The notes under the pieces: model-generated
The model's input: only the letters and a program-made list of their open reading frames with translations
The model's database searches: none
Told to the model about the DNA's origin: nothing
Assembly: GCA_944472135.2 (NCBI GenBank)
Contig: OX235262.1
Location: forward strand, 166,779,509-166,843,508
Direction: 5' to 3'
DNA: 64,000 nt
From: Trichobilharzia regenti
Lineage: Eukaryota > Platyhelminthes > Trematoda > Strigeidida > Schistosomatidae
Part shown: positions 19,916 to 31,560 of the stretch, piece by piece
How positions within the stretch are numbered: position 1 is the first letter of the stretch
Layout of the letters: every line of letters begins with the position of its first letter
Position numbers and translations under genes: made by a program

Positions 19916-20639
19916 CAGTAATGGAATGATATCATCTTAAACTCGAAATTTTGTCTTTCTGGTTTGATTGTACTTAATTAGGGAAACGAACTGTTTGAAA
20001 GCAAGTAAGATTGCATGGTGCTGTATATCACTGACTGGTTAATATGAATAGGTTATTCAGCTATGGGTGTTGAGTCAAACTGGGTACTGTGTTATTAAGT
20101 TTGACCTCAAACTACCATCCTGTGGTTAGATCACTTTAATATGACTCGCAAGGGCTACTAGTTACAGTGAATGGTATCCACCTACTCATTTCAGTCAATC
20201 AGTAGTATATACGAGAATTAGGAAACAATTCTAAAAGCTTCCACCTCACCTTATTTGTTACAGCATTTATTCTGGAAAATAACAGGTATGTGGTTGGGAA
20301 GTAAACGATTTTATCGAAGAAAATCAACATTGCGAAAATAAACAGTCTCTTTCATGGAGGTAAACTATAAAACATTTGACATAATTCTCTTATGTGTGGA
20401 GCTTTGTAAGTATTCGGCTGGTTTGCATGTCTTATTTACACAGATAACTAAGTAAAATAATTTTTTGAGTGGTAAAATCACGATTTCTAATTCTTGATTA
20501 TCAAAATAATTGTGGTGATAGATAAAACATGCATGAAAATGTTAGTGAAATATGTGCTTAGTGAAGGATAACTGATTTTTCGAATGAATATTCACCATTG
20601 AACTGCTTGTGATACTGAAAATACATTTCTGTTAGTGTA
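19916..20639. other. Unassigned stretch
   Basis: AT-rich, no recognised element. Confidence 0.3.
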
Positions 20640-20830
20640 ACAAGAAAAACCGACTCTTTGTGGTCAGAAATCAGGAAACTGATCTCCACGTCCTACTATG
20701 TAGCTGTCGGAAACTTACTTGAGACATTCACTGACACAAAACGCTCCAAAAACAGTAAAACGACGGTTATTCATATTTAGACCTATGTGGCTCTGTTCAA
20801 TAAGAATATCAAAAATTCAAAATCACCTGA
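20640..20830 (+). repeat. Repeat R3, copy 1
   Basis: TCCTACTATGTAGCTGT and the following AACTTACTTGAGACATTCAC align with 63410-63450 (TCCTACTATATAGCTGTGCT, AACTTTCTTGAGAGACTCAC). Nature unknown. Confidence 0.5.
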
Positions 20831-20929
20831 ATAGTACCATTAGACAGTTGTAAGGACAAGGAAACTTGTTAACGAAAATTCAGTTACAAGAAGTGTGTTA
20901 AACTGAAGCAAAATAATGCCAATAAGGTG

Positions 20930-21560
20930 GGATCAAAATTCTGCAAAAATCACGCACCAACAATTCTTGAAGACAATCGAAGGTCGAAATGACCTTGGTC
21001 CACTCAAACAAAACCCCATCGTGCAACACATCATCTGTGTACCACACAGCTACTACAAATAAAAGCATTAGAATTAGTTACATGATTTCATCATGAGCTG
21101 ACATTGGTTAGAGAACCATTGGAAAAACGCCAGGGAGTACTGGACAGCTGTTTTGTCTTAATTCGGGACTCTTCAGAAGTACGCACTCACCGGGATTTGA
21201 ACCCGAGGACCTTCTGGTTACAAGGCGAGCTCGTATACCATTAGACCACTGGGAACCGATCCAATGGCCAACCCATGAATTCAAACTTCTGCCAATTCAC
21301 GACGTAGCGTGACCACCAGCCAATGTCTTCGGCGAGTATTTGTCCTCACACCCGACGTGCTGCACCCTACTGGTCACGACTTCTCACTAGAAATCCAGCT
21401 AACTACCCACCTGGATAGAGACTTAATAGTAACAAAGACAAAGGATGAGGATCAAGCCAACATATGGCATGCAAATGCCAGAACAATGATATGGATTCTA
21501 GGAGAAAAGGGGAAATAATTTCAAAGTTTGACGAAACATCCAAATAAGTATGAATACTTT
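20930..21560 (+). repeat. Repeat R1 interrupted by SINE-A
   Basis: 20930-21070 and 21430-21560 together align with the uninterrupted 40430-40740 (ACAATTCTTGAAGACAATCG versus ACAATTCTTAAGACAGTCTA; CAAATGCCAGAACAATGATA versus CAGATGCCAGGGCAGTGATA). The gap is filled by SINE-A. Confidence 0.6.
21080..21425 (-). mobile_element. SINE-A, near-full copy
   Basis: About 345 bp. In reverse complement: 5' body with GAAGTCGTGACCAGTAGGGT and GGCAGAAGTTTGAATTCATG; tRNA-like A-box region CAGTGGTCTAATGGTATACG; B box GGGTTCAAATCCC; then CTTCTGAAGAGTCCC and ACAAAACAGCTGTCC; then TTCCAATGGTTCTCTAACCA and GTCAGCTCATGATGAAATCA. CTGATGA is altered to CTTCTGA and GAAAC to AAAAC, so the ribozyme core is dead. Confidence 0.85.
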
Positions 21561-21859
21561 GATTTTATTGTTGAGGAGGGATTTTTCAAACACTTATTCT
21601 GCTCCAGTTACATAGTATCTCAATTAAAGTTGTAGAAAGAAATCTTAGAGATTTTTGAGGATAAAGCAGTATATCTAATCAATTTCCATTTTAAAAGAAC
21701 TAGAAGATCTCAGAAAAGAATGGGAAGGGTATAGTGAAGTAAATAAATAAGTATGTCATCGTGTGTGAACGCATAGTTTGCGTAAGGACACTGGAGGATT
21801 TAAGAACTTCTTTAAATTCAGAACATCAATGGTAAGTCAGTTATTCCATATTAATTTGT

Positions 21860-22245
21860 TTATTAGATATATCACACAGTGAAACAGTATTATTATTTAC
21901 ACCATGACAACGTTTCGAACACAATTTATTGTTCATAATCATATCAACTATAATCCGAATGTACAGGTGTTGAATCATTCCTATTACACATGTCTGCAGT
22001 TGGTTCGATAAACAAAGCTTCCGTTATCAATCTCGCCGTCCACCCTGATGTTACATTAGATTTTAAAACTGTCATCCTATCCCATCCTATTGTATGGAGA
22101 TATGTAATTGCATGTAGTCAGTAGTATAGCTGAACTATTCTCCAGATTTCTTATCTTAATAAGATCAATTAATCTAGATTTTGCTAGGTTTTTGAGCACC
22201 TCTAGTCTGACTGACCTCGTTTTAGTACTTTGACTTATGTATTTG
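21860..22245 (-). mobile_element. PLE-A 3' half, downstream of the CR1 insertion
   Basis: Minus strand continues PLE-A after the break at the CR1 element: VKYISQSTKTR-like sequence, IDLIKIRNLENSSAI, then the non-coding tail. The other half is at 26104-26370. The copy at 59265-60170 shows the uninterrupted order. Confidence 0.8.
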
Positions 22246-22673
22246 ACTTAAGATAAGATAAGCTTTATTCCAAATCAGTACTTGTGATACAGAATGGAAT
22301 TCTCAGCATTTTACTACAATATTGCATCCAGTTAGTACATTAACAATAAGTAAAATTCTACATAGATTAAGGTTATCTCAGTCAGTTTTGACAACAACAT
22401 ATTAGCATGTCGGTAGCAAAGCCAAAATCTAAACAGAGTGTTTGAAAGTGTTAGAAAAGTAGATATTACTAGCATATTTACTGGCGTAAGCAATAGCAAA
22501 ATGGTCGACGTATACAGAGTGTGAAAGAACGAACAAGAATGTTTTAAGTAGAGTTTGCAAGGAAGAGAGAAACAGAACAGCACAAAAAAAAATAAATACA
22601 GAATGAAAAAAAAGTAGAGAGAAAACGTTGTACCTGTAAATGATGTGACTTGGAAAGACGAGATCCATTTGTT

Positions 22674-25600
22674 CTACTGACTACTTAATAAGTTAAAGGT
22701 TTCCCGCCTAACGCTTTCTTTATCGCACAGAACTCGAGCTAAGTAGGGTATGGATGAATTTTTGTACTTGCTAGTGCGGGCATATAGTTTCCTATATAGG
22801 CTTCTGGTTTTCCCTGAAGAGATACATGGGGAGAGTTGCGAATGTAGAGGGTGTTGTGAGTCAGGTAAAATGTTTTTTGCCCATTTTTCACATGAGTCCA
22901 TGTGCCTGTCCACCAGAATATTAACAAGCTGGCTAAGTGGCAAACTGCTTACCCTGCTGACAACCTTTAACATCCTACGTAATGAGGTATAGTCTTTCTT
23001 CAATAGCCCAGGAATGACTAAGGGGGAACAATAGAGAATAATAGGCAGAATACGGAAGTTAACAAATTGTAGGAGCAAGGGTTGGGTTACACCAGAAAGT
23101 CTTAACTTCTTGGTGTAGAAGGTAAGACCGAATATTTTCTTGGAAATCGTCAAGATATGAGACGACCAGGAAAGATCAGAAGATAGAGTGACGCCTAGGT
23201 ATTTAACTTCCGACTTGGTTTCAATTTCAGTGCCATCTATGTTGCACACCTCGTGAAAGCTAACCACCAGTTTGTTTAGGTCAGATTTGTGCCTAAAGGT
23301 GAAATTAACTGTTTGGCATTTACTTACTTTACTTTACTTTACTTCGGCTATCTCCTACGGGAGGATGAGCCGGCTTCATGAACCATGAAGTTTCATGGGA
23401 ATTGGGTACGAGTGATGTCCCCAGCATCGCTCGGCCTTTTGTTTGAGAGTGCAGCTCTAGCCTTTACACAACCAAGTGTGACCTACAAGGCAGTAGGAGT
23501 GGAGTAGGGAGTCCACTATCCATTGGCAGCCGGTGACCGGAGTCCGGTTCATTCGCCTTTTTGAATGGGACCAGTCATCCAGGGCATCCAATAAGCCCTT
23601 TGTCCATACGTCTGCCGGTGAGCTTCATGCGCCAGTCGTTGGAGGTTTGGAATCAGGGTTTAGCCATCTCCCCTAGACTATCATCCAATGGACAGTCAAC
23701 CCGGTGAAGAGCGCCGGCCATCCGCTTTTGCCCTCTCACTTTGGTGAAAAACACCTCCGCCACGTGAAGGCAGTGAGTAGGACTTCCTCAGGAGAGGCTA
23801 TGTAAGACGCCCGGTCATATGGGAGCATTTCAAGAGGTGTACGGAGGGGTGGCCAACCCGCAGCGCAAGACACCCACTCCCGACCATCCTGAGGCTTTGG
23901 AGGGGTTTAAGGTGAGACCGTTTTCCTTGGACCATTGGCTAATTTCTGATAAGAAGCCATTTAGTTTAGAGCAGTCACTTTGACATTTGACAGGTAAAGA
24001 TACAGTTAGGTCATCAGCATATTTGACAAAGTTAATGTCATTTGAAGACGGTAGGTCATGTAGGAAGAATAAAAAGAGAAGTGGGGAGAGTACAGCACCT
24101 TGGGGGACACCAGCTTCTGTGAGCACAGCAGAGGAGGATTGGCCTTTGTATACGGTGTACTGCATTCTGTTTGAAAAGTAGGAATGCAACCAGTTAGTGA
24201 CCCAGGACTCGGTTTGTGTCATGGAGAGCTTATTTAGCAAGAGACTTCTAGGTACAGAGTCGAAAGCAGAAGTAAAGTCAAGAAACGTGCAGCGGACATA
24301 TTTGGCACCTTTGTCTAATGATGAGACAATACTGTTGTGTAAGACGGCTGCAGCGTCTAAAGTACTCCTACCCTGTCTGTAGGCAAATTGTTTGGGGTCT
24401 TCGAAGCTTTTAAGGGAGGGTTCGAGTTTAAGAAGTACTAGTTTTTCCATGAGCTTTAGAAACGGGGAAGTGATGGCGATGGGTCTGAACTTTACGTTCT
24501 TGCTATTTCCAGGTTTAGGGACAGGGACTATTTTAATGTCTTTCCATGGAACAGGTACAACGTTTTCGGAGAAAGAAGCATTTAGGATATTAGTTAGAGG
24601 AGAACATAAAGCATCTGCACATTGTTTTAGAACATATGCAGGTATGCCATCAGGGCCAAGACTATGTGAGGGCTTAAGAGTTTTAAGACATTTCAAAACA
24701 TCGAGAGTATTGAAGTCCTGGAAGTTATCAGCTACAAGATTTGTAACGTTAGAAGTGGTTATAGTAGAAGGAGAGCGTATAAAAGACAGATTAAGAGCAT
24801 TAACATCACAAGAGGGAAAAACATTACATCGCTTACTATTGCCAGTAATTTCATTGAAAAGTTTCCACATGCTGTTAGGAGATTTGCATGATAAAAGTGT
24901 TTGGTTATAGATAGCATTAAGATTTTTGATTTCAGATTTGATTTGAGCATTAATCTTTTTAAGTCCTAACTTGTCTTTGCATTTATATAACATTTCTTTT
25001 TGCCTGCGAAGTTGTTTGAGATGGGGAGACGAGAAGCGGTCGAGGCGTTTGAACAGTGTTTGTTTGGGACAGCATATGTCGAGGCAGAACTTAAGATAAT
25101 CCATTATATTGGTGATTGAGTCATCTAATGTACTTTCATAGAATAGATCCCAGTTGGTATCTTTTAACATGCATCTTAGATTGAGTAAGTTGTCAGATGT
25201 GTAGCTTCTTTGTTGTGCTTTCGTAGACAGGTGTGAGAAGATTTTAATATGTGTTTTGCTGTATATTTTTGGCAAAACGCGGACAATGCAGTGATCGGAG
25301 TTATGTATCGGTGAACGTCTACGTGTTTCATATACTCCTTCGTCATTAGTAAAAACTAAGTCGAGTGTTTTGTCAAGTCGAGTGGGAAATTTGACTATGT
25401 TTGTGTGACCAAGAGCTTCAAGAAAGGAGCAATCTGATGTGTTGAAGTCTCCAGTAATAACGGATAGAGAGTTGTCGAAGTTGGCAGCAGCAAACATGGT
25501 GAATTCATCAGCAAAATTAGATAGATCAGATGGAGAGCAACTAGGAGAAATGTACATGTTTGTAATATAGAATTGTTTATATTTGGGGAGATGTTTGGGG

Positions 25601-26055
25601 CGACATTTGACAGTAATACAGTCAATGAAGTCATTTGAGAAGGTGAAGCAGACGTTATTTGAGACAGACCATTTGGAGTGAATAAAAGTTGCAACGCCAC
25701 CACCATTTTTCTTATTACAACATTGACGGTCTTGACGAAATAAAATAAAGTCCTTTAGTGAGATAAGGTTGTCATCATACAGTTCATGCAACCACGTTTC
25801 TTGTAATGTGATTATGGCGGTGTTATGATACGTATCAGTTGACATTAAGGATTGTAGGTACATTATCTTATTTGGCAGAGAGCGACAGTTTGTGTTCATT
25901 ATGACGGGGACCGTAGTTAAGTGTATTGGTGTACGTTTGAGAGCTCTCTGCCAACCACTACGATGTTTCCTCCTTGGTTTCTTTGGAATATGAAAGTCAT
26001 TTGGTCGTAAATGATTAATAAAGTTACGAGAGTAAATGATTCTGTTAGAATTCAT
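22674..26055 (-). pseudogene. CR1 ORF2: AP endonuclease plus reverse transcriptase, split by an insertion
   Basis: From ATG at 26055 the frame gives an exonuclease-endonuclease-phosphatase domain: NTNCRSL, QETWLH (near residue 85-90), GDFNTSDCSF and NSDHCIVRV. Then comes a linker and reverse transcriptase: SLGPDGIPAYVLKQ, VKFRPIAITSPFLKLMEK, FLDFTSAFDSV, GVPQGAVLSPLLF, KYADDLTVSL (YADD near residue 685), GLTLNPSK. The insertion cuts after LNPSK. On the other side the protein resumes with CQTVNFTFRHKSDLNKLV and reads open from 23267 (VSFHEVCNIDGTEIETKSEV, KYLGVTLSSDLSW) to the stop at 22674. Without the insertion the frame appears uninterrupted, so this element was probably competent for ORF2 until recently. 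Confidence 0.9.
23322..23895 (-). mobile_element. 574-bp GC-richer insertion in CR1, unknown family
   Basis: Inserted in the codons for SKCQ of the CR1 ORF2, with only TTT repeated at the two edges (23319-23321 and 23896-23898). Read on the minus strand it starts GCCTCAGGATGGTCGGG and ends in a short AAGTAAAGTAAAGTAAGT tail, the form of a retroposed element. It is visibly richer in G+C than its host, with no tRNA-like box and no related copy in the window. One minus frame is open for long stretches with only two or three stops, so it may come from coding or structured RNA. Confidence 0.8.
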
Positions 26056-26103
26056 ATTTAGGTGATAAATAATGTTGGTAAACAGAAGACTGGATGCAAA
26101 TCA

Positions 26104-26370
26104 TTGTAGCAGGGTATTGGATAAACTACATTGTTTTGTTTAATTGACTGTTCCACAGGATTCTTTAACCGACAAAGCTTGTTTCTGATTGAGTCTGTGG
26201 GTTTGAATGCCACTTTTATTCCTGCCTTGTTAAGAATTCTGCTTAAAGTTTCTGGGGTTCCTTCCTTGTACGGAATAACTTCTGATGATTTAGATTCCTT
26301 ATTGTTGGTGTTGTCCTGCGCATATTTGACGTGCATGTCACTATTATTATTATCACTATCACTAATAGGA
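26104..26370 (-). mobile_element. PLE-A 5' half, upstream of the CR1 insertion
   Basis: Minus strand encodes VIPYKEGTPETLSRILNKAG, IKVAFKPTDSIRNKLCRLKN, then PVEQSIKQNNVVYPIPCYND, the segment between reverse transcriptase and GIY-YIG in Penelope-like elements. The frame leaves PLE-A at the CR1 junction. At about 26370 it meets a PLE-A tail in the opposite orientation. Confidence 0.85.
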
Positions 26371-26374
26371 AATA

Positions 26375-26645
26375 GGAATAATTCAACACCTGTCCAACCA
26401 GACATATGGAAAATTCTACTGCCCCAACGACGACAAATAGGAGAGGACAGAGAAAACTATAAAACTCAAGTTTCACAGTCATATAATCATAATTGATATG
26501 GTTATGAACAATAAAATGTGTTCGAATCTGTGCCGTCCACTAAATAATACTGTTTCCCTGTGTGATACATGTAATAAACAAACTAATATGGAATTTGCTT
26601 ACTACCACAGTGCTCAAGTTTTACACATATATTAGTAAGTCAGTT
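26375..26645 (+). mobile_element. PLE-A 3' end, plus orientation
   Basis: NSTPVQPDIWKILLP and RENYKTQVSQSYNHN, then the standard PLE-A non-coding tail. Compare STPVQLDIWKLLLP in the copy at 59265-60170. It adjoins the minus-oriented PLE-A half, so the two lie head to tail in inverted order. Confidence 0.75.
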
Positions 26646-26654
26646 ATTTCCAAC

Positions 26655-27070
26655 AGGTGACAGCAGACTTTTATCCGTGGCTGCCTTCGCTTCCTAGTGA
26701 AGCTCAAGTGGTCAGAAAGTATTAGCAACAAGAAACTCAGGTAACGAATCAATCAACAACTGCTCAGCAGATATATGGAAGAAAATGAAGATGAGCACAT
26801 GCTGAGGAGACCATTAAGTGACATGGCGTGTTCAGTGTAGACTCTTAAGTAGAGCCCGAATAGGGAATAGAGAATTGGATCTCCTAGCGTGACACCGAAG
26901 AGGTTGTGTGAAAAGTAGAGGACTGCTCCTCGACATCTGTGGAACCAATTAAACAAGACTGAAGAGAACCGAATAAAATGCAGATGTTCTGTTAAAGATC
27001 TATTTTCCAGTTGGAACCGAAAGGAATAATAACAAATGCATAACAATTAATCGAACACATAATTTTCAGA
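26655..27070 (+). mobile_element. RTE-A-related 3' fragment, first duplicate
   Basis: GGTCAGAAAGTATTAGCAAC, CTGAGGAGACCATTAAGTGA and a 3' end TTTTCCAGTTGGAACCGAAA then GGAATAATAACAAATG match the C-terminal and 3' parts of RTE-A, with many changes. Duplicated at 27821-28240. Confidence 0.65.
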
Positions 27071-27820
27071 TTTCAATATATGGAATAATAATGGTTATTA
27101 TAAAATGGATATTTCCAGCTGAACATATTTACTATTTTAATCATCTCAGTTTATATCGGCATAAAGATATTCCTTCGAGAAGTTACATCTTCATTCACCT
27201 ACGATTTTTTGGACATGTGACGAAAAGTCTACGTCTCAAGGAAACGAACTCTTATAGTAGCGCTGTTACCAGACATCTCCTCGATACGGGTTGTGAGGTG
27301 GAAATCGAGAAATCCTTTAAAATTATCAATAGACAAAGGAGCTCCATTCCCCTCAAGTTTACCGAAGCAATTTCTATCAAACGCTTGCAACCAGATTTAT
27401 GTGTTCAGAAAGAAGCAGTTATTAGTCTTTCCTTGCCTTGGTCACTGGATGTCTTTATTCTCTCATCTGATTACGTAATCTTTGTCTTCAACTTCACCCC
27501 TTTTTTATAATCTGTAATTTTGCTTGTCTCTTGTTTCTATGATTTAAGTTGAACTCAGTACATAGCTACCTAACTTATTAGTCACTCTGCATCTAACGCA
27601 TATCTCGTCTTTATTACGTAGCTCCTTTACCATTGTATGGATACATTTATTGTGTTTAAACTTGAACTGCCTATGTAAAAACTATATAAGCACAACTTTC
27701 AGAGCACTGTTCACTAATTGTGGAACTTTCTGTCAACTGACAGCATGTCAAATTTGCAAGCATGTTAAAACTTTTCTGTACATAAACTCCATAATTTATT
27801 TAGGCTGTACTCAGCTGAGC
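26666..27820. repeat. Tandem duplication of about 1.15 kb, unit 1
   Basis: From TTATCCGTGGCTGCCTTCGC to the end of GGCTGTACTCAGCTGAGC. Unit 2 follows without a gap. The unit holds an RTE-type tail followed by a PLE-C C-terminus. Confidence 0.85.
27091..27510 (+). pseudogene. PLE-C GIY-YIG C-terminal fragment, unit 1
   Basis: Open frame with FFGHVTKSLRLKETNSYSSA, VTRHLLDTGCEVEIEKSFKI and RLQPDLCVQKEAVISLSLPW, the end of the Penelope-like endonuclease domain. The YIG catalytic core is missing, so this is a partial. Nearly identical in the second duplicate at 28247-28696. Confidence 0.75.
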
Positions 27821-28957
27821 TTTTATCCGTGGCTGCCTTTGCTTCCTAGTGAAGATCAAGTGGTCAGAAAGTATTAGCAACAAGAAACTCAGGTAACGAA
27901 TCAATCAAGAACCTACTGCTCAGCAGATATATGGAAGAAAATGAAGATGAGCACATGCTGAGGAGACCATTAAGTGACATGGCGTGTCCAATGTAGACTC
28001 TTAAGTAGAGCCCGAATAGGGAATAGAGAATTGGATCTCCTAGCGTGACACCGAAGAGGTTGTGTGAAAAGTAGAGGACTGCTCCTCAACATCTGTAGAA
28101 CCAACTAAACAAGACTGAAGAGAACCGAATAAAATGCAGATATTCTGTTAAAGATCTATGTTCCAGTTGGAATCGAAAGGAATAATAACAAATGCATAAC
28201 AATTAATCGAACACATAATTTTCAGATTTCAATATATGGAATAATAATGGTTATTATAAAATGGATATTTCCAGCTGAACATATTTACTATTTTAATCAT
28301 CTCAGTTTATACTGGCATAAAGATATTCCTTCGAGAAGTTACATCTTCATTCACCTACGATTTTCTGGACATGTGACGAAAAGTCTACGTCTCAAGGAAA
28401 CGAACTCTTATAGTAGCGCTGTTACCAGACATCTCCTCGACACGGGTTGTGAGGTGGAAATCGAGAAATCCTTTGAAATTATCAATAGACAAAGGAGCTC
28501 CATTCCCCTCAAGTTTACCGAAGCAATTTCTATCAAACGCTTGCAACCAGATTTATGTGTTCAGAAAGAAGCAGTTATTAGTCTATCCTTGCCTTGGTCA
28601 CTGGATGTCTTTATTCTCTCATCTGATTACGTAATCTTTGTATTTCACCTCACCCCTTTTATAATCTGTAATTTTGCATGTCTCTTGTTTCTATGATTTG
28701 AGTTGAAATCAGTACATTGTTACCTAATTTATTAGTCACTCTGCATCTAACGTATATTCCGTCTTTATTACCTAACTCCTTTACCATTGTATGGATACAT
28801 TTATTGTGTTTAAACTTGAATTGCCTATGTAAAAACTATATAAGCACAACTTTTAGAGCACTGTTCACTAATTGTGGAACGTTCTGTAAACTGACAGCAT
28901 GTAAAAACGTTTCTGTACATAAACCTCATAATTTATTTAGGCTGTACTCAGCTGAGC
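27821..28957. repeat. Tandem duplication of about 1.15 kb, unit 2
   Basis: Matches unit 1 with scattered substitutions and small indels, offset by about 1152-1156 bp. Beyond its end the sequence continues into CTGATGAGAAGCCAACGAAA, which unit 1 lacks, so unit 1 was cut exactly at that point. Confidence 0.85.
28247..28696 (+). pseudogene. PLE-C GIY-YIG C-terminal fragment, unit 2
   Basis: Same frame as unit 1, with FSGHVTKSLRLKETNSYSSA, VTRHLLDTGCEVEIEKSFEI and RLQPDLCVQKEAVISLSLPW. Few amino-acid changes separate the two. Confidence 0.75.
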
Positions 28958-29439
28958 TGATGAGAAGCCAACGAAATAAATGATGGTACCGAGTTATTCT
29001 GCACAAGCCACCACTGTTGTTCTTGCTTTATTCAAATTCATCAAGGGGAATAAATGCATGAAGTTTCTTTGGTTACTATTTTCTTGTAAATTATCAATCA
29101 TTTCCTCCCCTCGACCCTTTAAAAAAAAATCACTTCAGACATTTCAAATTGATTAGTTTATTATATTGTACACCGGGTTCTATCAACTTCACCTATTTAG
29201 CTTTGAAATAAATTTGTCCAAAATGTCATTAGACACAAAATAACGGCTATACTATCAATCATCCCAGTTTGATGACTGAGATCCAATACACACACACACA
29301 CACACAGAATTCATCCGATACCATTGTATTCGATGACAGAATACCTATAATACAAAGAATAAGCGGATTAATAGTAACAGCGACAGTTCAGACATTTCAA
29401 ATATCCTAAAGTTTTAGGCTGCTTAGTAAGCTGAAGTAA
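28958..29439. other. Unassigned stretch with a (CA)n run
   Basis: Starts with the end of the PLE-C 3' region; otherwise no recognised element. Contains an uninterrupted (CA)n at 29288-29306. Confidence 0.35.
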
Positions 29440-30093
29440 GTAATGACCAATAGGATAGGACGAGGATGTCAAATCGAGCGAGAATCGGGAAGTCAGGCGA
29501 GAAACACATTCATCATCAACCTGAAACCAATCTAGAAGTCTTTGTCACCCAGCATCAACAACAAAATTCGGTAAGATTTTCAGTACAAACGTCAAGTCAG
29601 TCAGCTCTTCTATACGGATCAGAAACTTGGCGGGTGGGTCACAAAGAATATTTCCAACAGCCTGTTGCAGACGTTACCTTTATCAACAACTGTCTTCGCT
29701 GGCTACATACTGAAGATCAGATGGCCGGGCCGGAATCACCAGAATCACCAACAAGAAACTATGGGAACAAACAAAACAAAACAAGAACCAACCGCCAACC
29801 AACAAATACGCAGGAGAAAGTGGAGATGGATGGATTGGACACTCGCGGCTGAGGAGGCTACTGAGTGACATCGCGCGTCAGGCCATTGCTCGAGTGGAAA
29901 CAGGCCGAAAGGGAAGTGGCGAGTGGGATGTCAGTGCAAGGGTGACATGGAGGAGATCGTGTGAAGAGGAGTTGAAAGAGTATGGACTAACATGGTTGGA
30001 GGTGAAAAGTACAGCAGGAGGAAGACAGAAGCAAGTGGAGAAGTGAAGTTGAAGCCCTATGTTCCACTAGGAACCCAAAGGAATAATAATAAA
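29440..30093 (+). mobile_element. RTE-A 3' fragment
   Basis: Continuous similarity to the RTE-A C-terminal region: ARIGKSG, LYGSETWRVG, FINNCLRWL-type, RRKWRWMDWTL, then AGCCCTATGTTCCACTAGGA and an AATAATAATAAATAAT tail. Closely related to the A1 copy at 54945-55990. A second, 5'-truncated RTE-A begins directly after the tail. Confidence 0.85.
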
Positions 30094-30099
30094 TAATAA

Positions 30100-31560
30100 T
30101 AATACGAAATCAGAAGTCTTGAATGCGATCAAGATGCCATAAGCTGGAAAAGCAGCCAAACCAGATGGAATCCGAGCAGAAGCATTGAAAATGGACCCAC
30201 AGACAACAGTGGACTTGATGACACCACTACTGGAGAAGGTGTCGAAAGAGGGCAAAGTGCCAGAGGATTGGAAGAAAAGATACTTATTCAAACTACCAAA
30301 GAAAAAGGACTTATGTCAATACAAGAACTGGCGCAGAATTATGTTTCTCTCCATCCCAAGCAAAATGCTAAGCCGCATTATCCTGGAGAGAGTCAAACAA
30401 GCCGTTAGTGAAAAACTTCGACCGGAACAAACTGGATTCACGAGAAACAAGTCATGTATTGATCAAATCGCCATACTACGGATCATCATTGAACAAAGCT
30501 TGGAAGGGTAGTCACCTCTTTATCTCAACTTCATCGACTTTGAAAAGGCCTTCGATAGCGCAGCGTCGATCGAGAGGTGATTTGGCAACTACTACGCTAC
30601 TATGGGGTGCCACTTACAGTTGTACATCTCATCCAACAGTTGTACCACAATGCTACATGCCAAGTAATCCACAACGGGAAACTTACGGAAGCCTTCGAAG
30701 TGAGGACGGGAGTGAGACAAGCTGGCTGTCTACTATCAGTAATGATTTTACTGATTGCAGTAGATTGGATAATGCGAGAGACAATGGGCAGGGAAATGAG
30801 GAAACAGGCATAAAATGGACTGACACAAAAAACTTGGAGGATCTGGATTTTGCCTATGGGATATATGTCTGATTTCCCACAAACTGGAAGATATGCAAGT
30901 GAAAAGCAACAAGTTGGAGGCAGAAGAAGCATCCAGAGAAGATAGGACTTCCTTCAGGTGAACATAGATAAAACAGAGGTGATGAAGATTCCTGGCCAAC
31001 ACCAATAGCAGCAGCAACAACAACAGACAACAATCAGCTAGCATAAATGGATGAAGTCTGAAAGAAACAACTTCCTTTACCTAACTGGGAAGTATCGTTT
31101 CAACTACAGGCCGACGGAACTGACGAGGACATCAAAACCAGAATCGGAAAAGCAAGGCAGGCTTTCATTACTCTTAAGTCTGTGTGGAAGTCAACAGCAC
31201 TCAGCGTGAAAAATAAGACTCGGATTTTCAACCACAATGTGAAGTCAGTGCTACTATACGGATCAGAGACTTGCACTGCGCGTCATAAAGAGCATCTCAA
31301 ACAAACTTCAAACCTTCATCAACAGTTGTCTTCGCCACCACTAAGTGACATCACTAGAGAAGCCATCGCTTGAGTGGAACCCGAAAGGGAAGCGGCGAGT
31401 TGGTCATCAGTGGAACGGTGACTTGGAGGAGGTCATGTGAGGAAGAGATGAAAGCATGTGGGCAGACTTGGAGCCAAGTGAAAAGTTTAGCAGAGAACCG
31501 AACGCAATGGAGACTGGCAGCTGAAGCCCTATGTTCCTCTAGGAATTAAATGATACAATA
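30100..31560 (+). pseudogene. RTE-A2 LINE, 5'-truncated, reverse transcriptase with shared lesions
   Basis: Begins in the RT N-terminal part (SEVLNAIKMP, then ALKMDPQTTVDLMTPLLEKV and SKMLSRIILERVKQAV, KLRPEQTGFTRNKSCIDQIA). It then has NFIDFEKAFDSAASIER with a 5-bp insertion after the DS codons (30558-30562), RQAGCLLS with an extra Ala codon, and LDFAYG in place of LDFADD. The same lesions occur at 46625-47925 and 60175-61815. The C-terminal region ([19 protein letters not shown]) and 3' end AGCCCTATGTTCCTCTAGGA with a TAA-rich tail are present. It cannot encode a working polymerase. Confidence 0.88.

Larger units (their letters stand above)
22246..26103 (-). mobile_element. CR1-like LINE nested in PLE-A, itself interrupted
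   Basis: Runs from about 50 bp before the ORF2 ATG (26055) to a 3' end GGAATAAAGCTTATCTTATC. It splits a PLE-A between 26104 and 22245; the 59265-60170 copy gives the empty-site order. A 574-bp foreign segment (23322-23895) breaks ORF2. No ORF1 is present, so the copy is 5'-truncated or the family lacks one. The SR1 and some Perere families of schistosomes are of this clade. Confidence 0.9.

Noticed and set aside
23987..24910. Plus-strand open frames across the CR1 element
   Set aside because: Antisense shadows of the ORF2 coding strand, without domains or codon bias of their own.
28958..28985. CTGATGAGAAGCCAACGAAA as a hammerhead after tandem unit 2
   Set aside because: Both boxes are present, but stem II could have only one G-C pair and no stem I or III is apparent; coincidence is likely.
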